Notes: generated from the sequence alone by a model not told the origin. 64,000 bases of DNA from Micromussa lordhowensis (GCA_964020085.1 OZ026606.1:4057423-4121422), one strand, 5' to 3'. Counted from the stretch's first letter, positions 12,702-24,689 are shown. Made by a program: numbers and translations.

Positions 12702-15700
12702 GAGTTGTCAAGTACGTGTTGACATGTGTAGGGGAAATTGGAATGCTCACGTGAGGAAAATTGAAAACAATTCTCATTTTTGGTGAGAATTGTGTCCATC
12801 CATGCATGTACGTGCATGCAAAATATATCAAAAGCAACTTGCACGGTAAACGTAGATGTCATTTACAAGTTTGTCAGTAGATACAACTACAATGGTCAAT
12901 TTGGCTTGTAATCTTAGAATTTTAATTAATCCTAGCGCACTTTACGAGCTAGAGAATACAGACTCACAATGATCTTATTGGCAACAACTGATCCCAAAGA
13001 CGACTGGCTCGTTAAGTCTAACCCTAGGCGTTTCTTTGAATTGCCGCCATGTTGGTGCTCTCTTGATAGGTACACCAATTTCTACATTGCTGCGAGATGT
13101 CCAATAGTTGTGTTAAAACACATACTTTTGTAAGAGTAATGGGACAGAGAATCTGTTCGATACAAAATAACAGAATAAGAAGTGCTAAGCATTGTTATAA
13201 GCTTACAGATGATGAGAAAAACGACGAAGGGGCTCCAACAAATTATCTGAACTAATCTGAACCAACATGAATTAGCATGTAATCTTCGTAAAAGTAGTAC
13301 GAGAACCTTTTTTGGGAGTTGTTTTGGTCTAAAAATGGGTAATTAGAATTGAATTAAATATAAACGTAAATAGAAGGACATACAATTCAACTAAAGAAGT
13401 CTAGATGAATCTTCATCAAACCAAACAGTTGGAGTTTACCGTGTCATTGGCTTACGCATAGAAGTTTATTACATTTTTCCAGTTTCTTAATTTTATTTTG
13501 CTAACATCATAGATTCATGTTTTTTTATAAAAGGACTGTCTTGTCCTGCGATTATCTCGAGCTTGCCGCTCGGAAGTGCAAAAATTGGCTTGAAATCTTT
13601 TACGTAAACCTATTGACTTTGCCGATGGTTTTACGTATTTCAACAACGAAAGAAACACGGAAAAACTACGTCAAGGAAATATGTGTACTTATTTTTATAG
13701 CGCCCAAGAGATAAATGACAATTGTCTAATAGCATTTTAAATTATCTGCTAATTAATTCATTCCAGAGACAATAGAATAAAAAGGTAAATGAAAGAAACG
13801 AAAGGCTGACGATTGCCATTAATTTTTTCAGTTGTCTAAGTCTAGAAAGTTCAAATCCCGCAAATGCGTAAATTACGCAAAGAACTGACAAAACCTTTAT
13901 ATCAATGCCTTTTGTTTGAATCTTGTGACAAACTATTTCGCTGCGAACTACGATTTTCAAATTGAGGTAAATAGAGAGTTTCACAATTCAAAAATCTTTC
14001 CGATTATGTATGATTAAGCAGCACGTTTTGGCAATTACAGTAAGGTTTATACCGAGAGCTGAGTCGACAGGCAAAGTGTTTGTGATAACCTTGCGGTCTC
14101 GGATTTTAAGTATTTTTCTTGTGAAATGATGTTGCTTCGACACTGAATGAAGAAGAAGACGAAGAAATATGTCGTTTTGGGTGGGATAGTGGGTGCTTCA
14201 ATAAAGAATACCCCATCACAATATAAAAAAAAAACATTTTAAAGGTGTAGCTTATAAATTTGCAACTCTTGGTTTTATAAAGGACTGATTATTTTAAATT
14301 ATCCAACATTTCCTTAAAATTACCTCCTTACTGTCTTTCTTTTCATAAAACCATTGCAAATTTTTACGTAACATTTAATAATTTAACAAAGAAGAGAAAA
14401 TATCTTACCACTAGCTTGCCTTACTTTGTACCGGGGCGAATCAACTGACTCTTTTTCAGACTGATCTATTTTCAATTATCACCGCTATACAATTCCGCGG
14501 TACGTGTATGAAGACCGAAAAATCGTATAATGTGTTTCTCGCTACCGGTGCGTCAAATTAAGCCGGCTCTTTAGCTCGATAAGTCGTTAAAAAACTGATA
14601 CGGCGGCAGCGATCAAAATCGAATGCAAATTTCATAGAGTAACGGCTCGCTAACAGCTAGATTTGTGTTTAGAAACTTGCAAGCGATTATTCCTTTATTT
14701 ACTTTTCTTGCAGTAAAATTATCTTAAAACGAACGGCACATCCATTACTGAGAAAAGTGAATTCCTGTGTCTCAGTGGCCATGGGCATGTTTCACATTAC
14801 AAATTTTAACCATGCATTTAATTAGTGCTATGTTGATACGGGCAAAAATCAGACGATTATTAGATTTTACGTTTTATTGTTTTAGCAATTTTTCCTGCGA
14901 AATAATTACACTCTATTATTAATTCAGCCAATAACTTATGGTTTTAAGCGAGAAATTCCTAAAACGCTTGAAATGTTAGATTTTCCCGTTTTCCGTTTGG
15001 TTCACCATAACTCTTCCTGAAATCGCGTAAACCAGAGTTTTTGTGGTAGCGGTGTAGTAGTATAGCCATTAGTCAATTTGTCCTAAAATCATTTATGCTT
15101 TGCAAGTTATTCCTTGGTTTTGGATTTGCCGTGCGCAATTTCGACAGTGAATCTTTTTTCCCCTTGGTTTGCAGTTTCAATAAAAAGTAACAAAGTTCTT
15201 CTGAGCAAACTGAAACTGGTATTTATTTGGACCCGCACAAAATCGCAAAAGGCGACTGAACAGTGTAACTGCAAACAACTGAAAATATTACTCATGATAC
15301 GATCGCCGGAAAAAGATATCTTTCTAATGTTGCTCGGATAATAATCTCTGTGTAAATAGCCTCACATCAAAGCTTTAGGCAAAAAACGATAGATCAAAAG
15401 CGAGGCTTAATTAGCCACTGCCTAGCTTTTCCATGAATTTTTATCGAAGAAATAAATCAGTGTCGTTTTTCATGTTTTCGTGTTTTCATGGCCCTTCAGT
15501 CAAAAAAACCCAGTCGAGTCAATATATGCCATCTGTTTCAAGACATGAGTTTCGATTCACAAATTCAGAATATTAGTTAATCTCTTTGTTTTGGACAATT
15601 CGCAAAATGGAATTCCAATTGCATTAGCTCTACAAATGCAGAATATATCGCTCCAGTTAGATCAAACCATAATGGCCTTTTTGGGGATCGCATCAACTTT

Positions 15701-16300
15701 CTATCTTTATGAAATGTCGTAATTAGCTCCTTTCTTCCAAGACATCGCCAATTTACAAAGGCAATTCATAAAAATAGCTATTTTACCAGTGTAGATCTTT
15801 GTAGTTGTTAGCATTTCGAAGGTATTCTACAAAAGAAGTATATAGAGTCTGAATGTAATTGTTATTATCACAAAAACATCATACCCTCACATGTATAATT
15901 TACTAAAACCACGTTCCTTTTAATTTTGGAACACAAGTTGAGTTTATTTGCGAATTTCGACTGAGCTAATATATGATATAGACTCGTAAATGCAGTTATT
16001 TTGTATTAGCGACAAACTACAGTTAATTACATATTTGCGGAGGTTTCTTGAAGGGCACTTTATAAATATACCCAATAGTCTCGTTTTAGTGGAGATTGGA
16101 CATTTAAATAACATGTCCACGAAAATTCTGTACTTGAAGGACTGCCAATATATTGACAATAGTTCAACATTAGTGTAACCCCACAAATATTGCTCGAAAC
16201 TCAGTTGCCAATCTTGATTTGCGAACATTCTCCACTGTAGAAGAAAAAAATCATCAGTTTTTTAACAAAGTTTAAGATTTTCTATGTACTTGTTTTTACC
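12702..16300. other. intergenic and probable 3' flank of the GPCR gene
   Basis: No supported gene. The right end (about 15.94-16.37 kb) probably includes the 3' UTR of the 16370-17380 GPCR gene: an AATAAA signal on the minus strand lies at 15943-15948. ORFs on both strands at 15944-16228 are AT-rich and domain-free. Confidence 0.35.
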
Positions 16301-16369
16301 ATACTATCACGGTAAACTGTTTATACTCTTAAGAATAAACCGACATGTCCCTCTTAGTTTATGACAGAC

Positions 16370-17380
16370 TCATACAAAGGTGGTTGTCTTTGGTCCTATG
16401 TCTGTCTCTTCCGCAACGTTCTTGCTTCTGTTAGAAACTTTTCTTAAAGCCACATCAGAATTGAGTTTGTCCTGCATCCGGCTTTCTTTTTGGGAGAAAC
16501 ATTTCAACTTTAATCGTTTCCTCATCATCTCACGGAAATCTCTCTTGTAAAAGGCGCAGATAACGGGATCCAGGACGGAGTTTAGGACCAACGTGTAAAA
16601 CGAGATGAAAATCAGCTCATTAGTGACAAGTTGATTCTGGTCGAATATCAAACAAATGTTAATGTAAATCAGGGGCAGCCAGCAAAGAAGAAACATCCCA
16701 AGCACGATGGCGAAGACGCGGGCCGCTTTCTCGTCCTTACCCGCTCGATGTCCAGTGGCGTTCCCTTTGGATGTTCGCTTCTTGTTTCTCAGCACAAACC
16801 GACGGACTACCCGAAGTAGGCGCATGTAAACACAAACCATGGTCGTACATGGGACGAATATGCACAACACCAAAACAATCCCCAGGTAGACTTTGTGAAT
16901 AGTGGACTTTACATCGGTGTTCCAAGCCAGTGGAAGAAGCGCTAACAGCAAAGGAGTGATCCACGAAATGGCAATGATCGTGGACACCTTTTGGCAGCTC
17001 ATGATAGTTCGGTAACGGAACGGTCGTGTTAACGCGATATAACGCTCGTACGTTACGCCGGAGAGGTTGAAGACCGTCGCTAGCAGGATGAAAGCCACAA
17101 AATAACCACCGATTATAGTCTTAGCGTAGTGGTCGATAATATATACCGGAACAAACACGATCGCCACAAGCAAGTCTGAAAGTGACAAGCTAACGACTAG
17201 ATAGTTCGTCATGGTGCGAAGCTTCTTATTGAAGTACACCATTGCGCAGACGAGAATGTTTAATCCCGCCGAGATAAGTCCCAGCAAAGTCCAGGAAACG
17301 ATCAAAGCAAGAAAGGTTCTCGGACTGACTGGTTCTAAAGTGTAACTGTTAGACTCTGTTGTTGTGTTTTTGTTTCCCAT
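16370..17380 (-). CDS. class A (rhodopsin-like) GPCR, orphan
   Basis: Predicted seven-transmembrane receptor of 336 residues encoded in one exon, acting at the plasma membrane through G proteins. Visible landmarks: Asn41 in helix 1 (GLNILV), Asp69 in helix 2 (LSLSDLL), ERY at 112-114, Trp140 in helix 4, Pro177 in helix 5, CWLP at 233-236 and NSVLDPVIC at 267-275, with a basic helix 8 ending near Cys294. An N-glycosylation site is at Asn5. Two oddities: there is no Cys at the top of helix 3 or in the second extracellular loop, so the usual disulfide is missing, and the NPxxY motif reads DPVIC. These traits recall the melanocortin/adenosine side of class A, but the ligand cannot be inferred. 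ATG 17380 is the first Met and is followed by a normal short N-terminus. A possible splice acceptor near 17452 would allow a 5' noncoding exon. Its sequence is unlike the two GPCRs downstream. Confidence 0.9.
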   Translation of the reverse strand: MGNKNTTTESNSYTLEPVSPRTFLALIVSWTLLGLISAGLNILVCAMVYFNKKLRTMTNYLVVSLSLSDLLVAIVFVPVYIIDHYAKTIIGGYFVAFILLATVFNLSGVTYERYIALTRPFRYRTIMSCQKVSTIIAISWITPLLLALLPLAWNTDVKSTIHKVYLGIVLVLCIFVPCTTMVCVYMRLLRVVRRFVLRNKKRTSKGNATGHRAGKDEKAARVFAIVLGMFLLCWLPLIYINICLIFDQNQLVTNELIFISFYTLVLNSVLDPVICAFYKRDFREMMRKRLKLKCFSQKESRMQDKLNSDVALRKVSNRSKNVAEETDIGPKTTTFV

Positions 17381-17452
17381 ATTCAGTCGTTGCTCGACTC
17401 GTTCTTGCGGCGGCGTAATACACTTTAAGGCCCACCTCAGCAGCTGCTCCTA

Positions 17453-19549
17453 AAACGAATTGCCCCGAGATTAGTCAAGCTTTCTTCTTAAAGTGCTCTC
17501 TCCTAGATGCCTAAGGTGATCACTTGGTTTAAAATCACGTCTTATTTTCGAACGGCCAACGGGTTCCCAGGTTCCTTTTTTGATCGTGAGGTGCTTGATA
17601 TGGGAGAAATGAAACTGCGGTTTTCATTGAAGGATCATTAAAATTAAACCTGTCTTGTGAAAAATCCTTTTAATAATCTCTAGAGATTTTTCTTCGCTGC
17701 CATTGGAGGAACCAAAGAGAAGGTTCTTTGTTTTCTGGTGTTGCAGATTTTAATGTTTAGTACCCAAGATTATGTGCACGAGGTTCGAATTAAGCAGCGC
17801 ATTCGTTATGATTTTGAAGCTGACTTGTCTGTCATCGGCCGAGAATTAGTTGGAAAATCAGGCAGAGTTTTGTTCATCAACGATAATTGAAATCTGCAGT
17901 AATTGGGCGTCATTTCACATCCAAAAGCCTCTTCGAAAATTTGATTAGAAAATTCCGTAGAAATGACAAGCGAGTGATTGCCAAGTCTGCTTTGATAAAA
18001 AAAAAATCGTGTATTCGTGGCAAATATCAAATTCATAAGAGGCGTTCAACCCAGATTAGGCGAAAGACTAGGTATTAACAATTTAATTCTTCACGGCGGC
18101 CGGATGCTAGCTACTAAGAGAAAAGATTCTTTGAAGCGGTTGAAAGAACTGACATATGTTTTTGGCTCCTTACATCATTAAATAAACACAAATACATGAA
18201 AACGAAAATCGTAGTCTTGTAAGTGACAATTATGGTTGAATTAAAACAAAAAGAGACACTCGAGAGCTTATCGATCAGCAGTGTAGAATGTGTGATCAAT
18301 GTAAGTAGGAATTTTCCTAATACAATATCACTAAAGAAAATCGACTGTTGCGTTTCGTGGGACGTGATCCTTCAACGCATTTGATATACTTGTATACGTT
18401 TCATTATTACGTAGGTGGTGTTATTTAAAGCACAGTTCCTTAGCAGATTGTTAATGAATTCGTCGAGCAGAATATGTATGCTTAAAGAATGCTTTTAAAA
18501 CACACACTATATGCTGTGTAATTGCTTTCACACAATTACAAGGCATTTTAGATCGAGTGGTGAAAATAATGACAGGGCACAAATTTGAATTACAAAGAAC
18601 AAGTGTTGTGTGCGTACATTCGCTTCGAATTCGTTCAATTACGTGGCTTGGATTTCTTATATTGTTAATCCTTGCTTTTTGACTCAAATGGTCAATTTTG
18701 GGGTATACTGAAATCTTCCCTATCTTGCTATCTGCAAGTGTAGTCGAGATTGTATTGCTAAATACCAAATACAAAAACGTTCCTTGAATACATTTAGGTC
18801 CAATGCAAATTAATGAAATTGAAATGACATACCGACAAGGTGCTTAGAAGACTGTTATTATTTCTTCCGAACCTTCTGATTCGCACCGTTTTGATTGAAG
18901 TTGCTCATTTGCTATTTGCGATAAGATCGTGCTTCTCATTCATTTTGCTATTGTTTTTCCCTTCTTGATAGATGCGAAAAGCTTTTCAATCACTTTAAAG
19001 TGCTGTAACATGGATAAAAAGGAAGGACGATTTTCACCGGAAGCTCTTCTTGTAAGACTGGGGGAGCCTGTGAACTTTGTGTGATCAAGAGAAGAAAAAA
19101 CTCCTTTCAGTACGATTTCGATATTTTTTTTTGTGTCAAACATTTCATTAGTAGTACAGTTTGTACTTTGCCGCATCGATGTTGGTGAGTTGTTGGTAGG
19201 TGTGATTTGATCGGTCGGTCAGTGAACAGTCATGTGACGAACCAGCTTTTTAACTTTTTTCTCATAAAACAAATTAAACAAAAACAAAAAAAAGCACGGG
19301 TACCAGTTCCTTCAGAGCCCAACTGCATTTAAAACATCTTGGATTGGTCACTCTTTACAGATTACGAGTATATCAACTATTTATGTAACCTCAAAATGGA
19401 ATGACAGGACTGCCTACTGAAGTACGCTTTGCCCAATTAGGTTTAAATTGCCATCAGTGAAATATAGAACAAAATCACGTCGGCCAAGGTCGAGGTGAGT
19501 GTTGTCTACTGTATTAAAGCGAAGGTTAATAACTGAACCCATTAGTATA
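17453..19549. other. intergenic, no gene recognised
   Basis: Upstream flank of the 16.4 kb GPCR gene. Only short ORFs occur (for example 107 codons at 18451-18774 on the minus strand), none with a recognisable domain. No clear repeat was delimited. Confidence 0.4.
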
Positions 19550-19740
19550 GGGAGTTTAAGAAAACTATGACGGCAATGGCAACGGAGCGTCGTTAAACAG
19601 ATGGTTTGGGCACGATGTGCTGTGCACGTGCGTTATAATTCTTGGTACACTTCTTTTCTGTCGGTCCACTGCAAAACAACAACGTCAAATGACCAAATTC
19701 TGCGTTGTCCAGTGAACGTGAACCACGACGGCTATCTGTT
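19550..19740 (+). mobile_element. diverged relative of the GGGAGTTT TA-flanked MITE
   Basis: It starts TA|GGGAGTTTAAGAAAA and then shares order and short blocks (ACGGCAA, CAACGGAGCGTCGT, AAAACAACAACGT) with the left half of the element at 22524-22874. No right terminal repeat was found, so this is a partial or decayed copy. Confidence 0.5.
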
Positions 19741-19769
19741 TTGTTTTTATTTCGAATGTTTGGTCCTGT

Positions 19770-19830
19770 CAGGCTTTGAACGGGATTCGAACCCACGACC
19801 TTTGCGATGCCCGAGGGGACCTGTTTAAAG
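19770..19830 (-). repeat. tRNA-derived SINE fragment (B-box)
   Basis: On the minus strand GGTTCGAATCC (19783-19793) is a perfect RNA polymerase III B box. It sits inside AAGGTCGTGGGTTCGAATCC followed by CGTTCAAAGCCTGA, a pattern common in cnidarian tRNA-derived SINEs. No convincing A box or cloverleaf precedes it, so this is not annotated as a tRNA gene. The extent is approximate. Confidence 0.55.
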
Positions 19831-20149
19831 CAACGGAGAAGTGCATATGTCACATTTAACATCATTGCAAAGATCACTTCAACCTCTACATGATTGCAAC
19901 GACTACTGAACGTGCTCTCTTTTGTCCAGTCATCCAGCTGGCGATCATTTGGAAACCAGCCTTTAGGATGTTAGAAATATTATTAAGTGTTTTTTTTTTC
20001 TGGAAAGCTGCGCTGAAGGGTAGGAAAGTTACACATTCAACGTTCTGCTCTGACTCTAAGGTTTAAGTAGGCACACAATGGCGACGACTGCACTAAAAAT
20101 TCCAGTTCAGGAAAAAACCAAACCCATTATTGCAGTATAGTGTAGATTA

Positions 20150-20530
20150 ATAATAGTAATTGAACTGAGTGGAGTGCAATTTGGTCTGAAATCATACGAG
20201 TGATTCAAAATCGAACGAGCGCGCAGCACAAAATTGCACGACCCGAAGTTCAATTACCACTTTATCATATCCATTTTTAAATCGCATAATTTAATAGCCT
20301 AAATACAGGAACAAGATTTTGGCCAGGACCAATATTTATTGAACCAAGTTGCCAAATTTGCCAAACAATTTTATTTTCCTGCAATGTGATTGGTGAGTTT
20401 AAAAAAGCCTTAAAATCTGATTGTTTTTTTTTTCCTGTCCCATTCTCATTGGCTGAGAAAAAGATGTGATTTAGAGCAAAAGATAGTGCGATTCGTGAAT
20501 AAATCGCACCGCTGAGAACCAATCACATTA
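20150..20530. mobile_element. dispersed palindromic repeat, family P, copy 1
   Basis: The left part (20150-20265) is an imperfect palindrome: TTGAACTGAGTGGAGTGCAA against TTGCACGACCCGAAGTTCAA. The same head with ACTGAGTGGAGTSCAATT followed by TCGGTCTG or TTGGTCTG occurs at 23811 and 28654. The rest contains GTGATTGGTGAG and CATTGGCTGAG motifs typical of these repeats. The right border near the GPCR 3' end is approximate. Confidence 0.6.
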
Positions 20531-20570
20531 CAAGGATAACCAGTGATTTCAAAATGAATTTAATAAATTA

Positions 20571-20576
20571 TTTATT
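20571..20576 (-). terminator. polyadenylation signal of GPCR gene 2
   Basis: AATAAA on the minus strand, about 100 bp past the stop codon of the 20676-21878 receptor gene. It is the nearest consensus signal. Inferred from position only. Confidence 0.5.
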
Positions 20577-20675
20577 ATTACTAATCAATGATACTTAGAA
20601 CGGTATCTGTCTAAAAGGATTATGGGAAGAAATTATCATTTCAGTTGTATTGGATTACGTTTCTATGATCATGAG

Positions 20676-21878
20676 TCAATTTGTCCCTTCGTTCTCGCTT
20701 AAAATTTCGCGCAGATCAACAAAAGCCAATTTTGGTTTATGGTTAGTTGGAGCATCTTGGCCTGCCTGCTCTCTTGCACTCCGAGAAACGGTCCTCTGGC
20801 TTGTACCTTCTCCATTCAGTTGCTGCGGTTCATTGCGAGTGAAGCAATTAGTGCAAACCTTGATTTTCCGACGATAAAAGAATCGCCGAAAATATCGCGA
20901 GCAATTTTGATTCCTGGCGGCGTAAATAACTGGATAGCAAGCTGATCTAAAACAAAGGGTTATTTTGGCGAAGAAGTACAGTGCCATTGAACACTTTGAA
21001 GAGCTTTCTTCGCATATCGCAGTTAGCACCAAGGATGGAATCAGGCATAGGAAATAGGTCGCAATGATCAGCAATGTAGTGAAAGCAGATTTAGAATACG
21101 CTTCTGCTATGTGGTTACTTATCGTTCCAATAGCGTGGACGCGTTGTCTACTTTTAAGAGCTGTTCGGAGAATATGGAAGCTTGCGAAGGTCATAATGGC
21201 CAATGGCAGGAAAATGCCAAAGAAAAACAAAAATCCTCGTAAAATATCAGCTAACGTCCATGTTCTCAAATCTTCGTTCGCTAGAAACGATGGCTTGCAA
21301 TTCACCAGCAACCACGCTATGTACTGCCAGCGGAGCCTGCCATTGAATATTAAGTCCCAGGGAATACCGTATGCGACTGAGAGAGTCCAGATTACAACAA
21401 GAAAGATCTGGACCCGGGCGCGAGTCATTTTGTGGTGGACTTTCTTCACGACAGCAAGGTATCGGTCGATGGATATGCCGACAAGACTCAAAAACCCAGC
21501 ACTTATGGAAGAGTTCAAAATCGAAGAAGCTGTAATACACCACGCAGTTTGATCAAACATTTCGCCGTGCACTACTAAAATGGACAAGTGTGTTGCAATG
21601 CCCAAAATGGACGATGCAAATTCGGCTGTTAGGTGACTGATGACCAGCATGTTTGTCGTTGTACGCATTCTGACATCTTTTGCAAAAGCAGAAATAAACA
21701 TTCCATCTCCCAGAGCAGCAAAGACATAGAACAAAAGAACAATGGTGCAAACTATAATTACGTGTGTTTCGGCTGGGTGAAGAATCGACAACCATTCATT
21801 CTTGTTTTCAGACGGAGCCTTGATTGGCATCTCTTGGGTTGTGTAGTTAGATTGTAAGACCATGGAATGCACTGTCAT
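20676..21878 (-). CDS. class A GPCR, paralog pair member 1
   Basis: Intronless seven-transmembrane receptor of 400 residues, predicted to be at the plasma membrane. Helix 1 is at about 41-65 with GDG (57-59) where GN is usual. Helix 2 has LTAEF with Glu86 at the sodium-site Asp position. Cys114 and Cys194 can form the conserved disulfide. IDRY is at 137-140, Trp164 in helix 4, Pro225 in helix 5, and CLIP (278-281) replaces CWxP. CYPVIY (314-319) replaces NPxxY, so the Asn is missing. An N-glycosylation site is at Asn11. The 80-residue tail is basic and ends with KLAFVDLREI (383-392) shortly before the terminus. It shares TNMLVISH, PWDLI, SAFTT, YFLCL, CYPVI and KLAFxDL with the 24690-25808 gene, so the two are tandem duplicates. 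The ligand is unknown; no aminergic, opsin-lysine or peptide-receptor signature was seen. Confidence 0.92.
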   Translation of the reverse strand: MTVHSMVLQSNYTTQEMPIKAPSENKNEWLSILHPAETHVIIVCTIVLLFYVFAALGDGMFISAFAKDVRMRTTTNMLVISHLTAEFASSILGIATHLSILVVHGEMFDQTAWCITASSILNSSISAGFLSLVGISIDRYLAVVKKVHHKMTRARVQIFLVVIWTLSVAYGIPWDLIFNGRLRWQYIAWLLVNCKPSFLANEDLRTWTLADILRGFLFFFGIFLPLAIMTFASFHILRTALKSRQRVHAIGTISNHIAEAYSKSAFTTLLIIATYFLCLIPSLVLTAICEESSSKCSMALYFFAKITLCFRSACYPVIYAARNQNCSRYFRRFFYRRKIKVCTNCFTRNEPQQLNGEGTSQRTVSRSAREQAGQDAPTNHKPKLAFVDLREILSENEGTN

Positions 21879-22523
21879 CCTCGATCACAGCCGTGTTAGG
21901 AATAAGAACGCTGTATACACCTGTACCTCTTGTCTGCAGACTTTGAACTTGTTTCCCCTCAAGCAGTTATAGAACTTGAAACATTATGATTTACCAGTTC
22001 CTCTCCTAGCTTCAACATTAAGCTTTCATTCGCTAGGTCAAGATGAGTTTGGGTTATTGTTTTCCAAATACTCACATCGGAACTGTAAATCAATCAGCAT
22101 GATTTGGCCATTCCCTCTAATCAAGCATTTACGTCCAGTCTTCTAAAGAATTAAAATGATTTCGTTCTGTTATCAAAGTTCATCGTCAAAGTTATCTGTC
22201 GATGGACCGTGGAGTGGTTGGTGAATCATACGATTCCGAAAGTTAAAAATGCAGGTACGATGTTTAACCCTTGCAAACTACTTACTCTGATGTGTTTTCT
22301 AGTGTCAGGTTGACGTATTTCTCACTACTTCCCGTTTCATCTGTTCTTTGAAGAGGTAAGGTGTATGATGTTATTTTATCGACAAGGTCACGTGATAATC
22401 AGGTGCAATGAGCTGATTTTCAAATTCATCAACCAAAACGCATCCATAATGATGCATTCATGATCAGTGAGACGTAAAACCAAATCAAAGCAACGGATTA
22501 ATTACTGCCGTAATAACACACTA

Positions 22524-22874
22524 GGGAGTTTTAGCAAACCACGACGGCGACGGCAACGAGAACGTCGCCAAACAAAAGGTTTAATGAGCAAAACAATGGT
22601 TCTGCAAGTGCATTTTGAATCTTTGTCCATTTCTTTGCCGTCCTCTGTAAAACAACAACGTGAATCACAAAGTCGTACGTATTTTGGAGAACGTGTACCG
22701 TAATGGCTAATTTTTCGTGTCTTCCTTTGGAATTGAACGCTGTCATTACATATTTAGCCTGAGCAGGTTTTTAGACCGATAGGCGAACTGAACAGATCTA
22801 GACAGTTGCGGCATTCGAAGGTAAAATATTAATAAGTCGTCCTCGGCGTCGCCGTCGTCATTGCTAAAACTCCC
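22524..22874 (+). mobile_element. TA-flanked MITE, 351 bp (family M)
   Basis: Terminal inverted repeats GGGAGTTTTAGCAA and TTGCTAAAACTCCC are flanked by TA on both sides (22522-22523 and 22875-22876), which fits a Tc1/mariner-type target duplication. It has no transposase. Essentially the same sequence in the opposite orientation lies at 52229-52591, and a diverged partial copy at 19550. The ORFs within it (22467-22703 and 22531-22746) are incidental. Confidence 0.85.
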
Positions 22875-22876
22875 TA

Positions 22877-23460
22877 ATGATCAGGGAAGACAGAGCTTAC
22901 TGACGCACGAGAACACCACTACAGCCAGGCTTTTCACGAACGAACTCTCTTCTTCAGTGGCTTTAGCTAGACTCTCGAATCTCGTCATGAAAGGCGCTGC
23001 GGCTTCCTCTAGCATTATGCGTTAGTAAATGACTTCCGTTCTCAAACCCCGTTACAGCACAAAATAACAACTTCACTGTTCCGTAAGCCGCAGCAAAGTA
23101 ACCATCAAGCCAGTATTTACGAAACTTTGCGTATCTTTAATGCGGTCATTTGTGATGGCTAACAGTATACACATTGCCCCAAAATATGGTGTCACAAAGT
23201 CACACAAAGAGCTGAGACGGCTGAGGAAAAAGGAAAGATTTTTAAAGCAATTTTTGTTTACTAGGCTCACAACAAAGTAACTAATTAGAGCACTGAATAT
23301 TCCGTAAAAGTCACTTGGCATTTCAGTAAACACACTACTCTTTCATAAGCCTAGTCTGGTCTAGTCTAGTCTTTGGAGGAGATATGTACTTCATACTGGA
23401 CAAGTTAAAAGTGCAATATTCGTGGCATAACACGAGAAAACGCTCCGTCATTATTATTAT
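22877..23460. other. spacer between the paired GPCR genes
   Basis: An 86-codon minus-strand ORF at 23073-23333 is rich in hydrophobic residues and might be mistaken for a membrane segment. It has no recognisable family motif and no gene context, so it is not called. A short CTAGTCTGGTCTAGTCTAGT repeat lies near 23353. Confidence 0.35.
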
Positions 23461-23461
23461 C

Positions 23462-23640
23462 ATTTTCTTTTTGTATTTTACAGGCATAGTACAAGAACGT
23501 ACAGATCGATATGTACAACCATTACAAAATTTACAAAAATTACCTTAGGTACAAACTACAAAGAAACTACATGTACACTGCAAGAATGACATAACTTTTT
23601 TAACTTAAACAAAATAAAGAGTATTGAGGGAATCTTAGGA
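23462..23640. repeat. possible LINE 3' tail remnant
   Basis: An ATTATTATTATC stretch next to TTTTGTATTTTACA, followed by repeated GTACA/TTACAAA motifs, resembles 3' ends of non-LTR elements read on the minus strand. No protein-coding part is visible. Low confidence. Confidence 0.25.
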
Positions 23641-23810
23641 TAACAGCTACTGTCGTTTCAATGGGAGTAAAGGTTTCCATTTTTTATCGTGGAAATGGAT
23701 CTTTTTATGTTCTTTCGCGACTGAAACGTTGGGTTTGAAACGTAATTGTGCTTAATTATGTTATCCAATGCTTCACCAAAGCTGGAATATATAATAAAAC
23801 TTTGTCAAGT

Positions 23811-23878
23811 AATGGTAGTAGGACTGAGTGGAGTCCAATTCGGTCTGTAATCATACAAGTGATAACAATTTGTTTATC

Positions 23879-23909
<31 letters not shown>

Positions 23910-24210
23910 ACGAAGTCTTATTACCAATTAATCATAAAAATTACAATTTCCGAGAAGAGAAGAATAGCCAAGTTATGAAAGAAAGGAAAAATTTGCATTA
24001 AAATACTTACAAATGCGGCGTAAATTGTTTCATGTCTCTCTGAAATTGAGATTGGTTGATTTAAACTAAAAAAGTTTGAATGTGATTGGTTGATTTAAAC
24101 TACAACTCTAAATGTGATTGGCTTATTGAACTGTCCGATAACAAACTGTCCTATAACAAACTGTCCAATAGCAAATTGTCCGATAACAACTTGGCAAGTG
24201 AATTTGTGGA
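23811..24210. mobile_element. dispersed palindromic repeat, family P, copy 2
   Basis: The head (about 23811-23925) is a hairpin with arms of about 55 bp, e.g. CGGTCTGTAATCATAC (23841-23856) against GTATGATTACAGACCG (23883-23898). It is followed by ATTGAGATTGGTTGATTTAA and the 15 bp repeat block ending AACTTGGCAAGTGAATT. The whole order is shared with 28654-28912. No coding capacity. Confidence 0.75.
24129..24188 (+). repeat. 15 bp tandem repeat, four units
   Basis: Four consecutive 15-mers with consensus AACTGTCCGATAACA (24129, 24144, 24159, 24174), each differing by one to three bases. The homologous repeat at about 28860 has only two units, so the array has expanded or contracted. It lies inside the family P repeat. 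Confidence 0.85.
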
Positions 24211-24689
24211 AAATAGGAGTTTTTTTTCAATCAATCACGATCGAGGAAATTGTAATTTTTATGCCGAGATTAGATTTCTTAGATGACTATACACAAAGAT
24301 TGCAGTCGAAGATTTCCGACTAGAATATTTTCCGAGCAATTTTAATTACTTGGAAACCGTGACTCAAAGTACAAAGTATATTTGGCAACCATGTGACTTG
24401 GTTGCTCAATTCTAAATGCTTTTTACTTACAGTTAAAGACACTGATTATCTATGCAGCAGAATCCGTTGTGTTTGGACCACCTTTATACAGTCAGGCGAA
24501 GAATGTTAAATGGATAAATGGGTCAGTGGAAGGGAAACCCAGTGACAAGAATTGTCGAACGCACTCCTGCCCAAAATTCTACTGTCTGTGTACCACCACG
24601 CTCTTAGCTTGTTCAAGACTCTTGGTAGTTTAGCGACGTTCCTGTTGCCCTAGTAGTTTTCTATCCCCTGTTTGGTGCGAATGGCTGTC

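Noticed and set aside
19783..19793. Perfect tRNA B box, considered as a tRNA gene
   Set aside because: No A box, acceptor stem or cloverleaf around it; it fits a SINE fragment better.
21064..21552. 162-codon plus-strand ORF
   Set aside because: It is the antisense shadow of the 20676-21878 GPCR gene.
23073..23333. 86-codon hydrophobic minus-strand ORF between the GPCR genes, considered as a GPCR relic
   Set aside because: It contains none of the class A landmarks shared by its neighbours.
24129..24188. Regular 15 bp repeats, considered as a CRISPR-like array
   Set aside because: Units are directly adjacent with no spacers and lie in a eukaryotic dispersed repeat.
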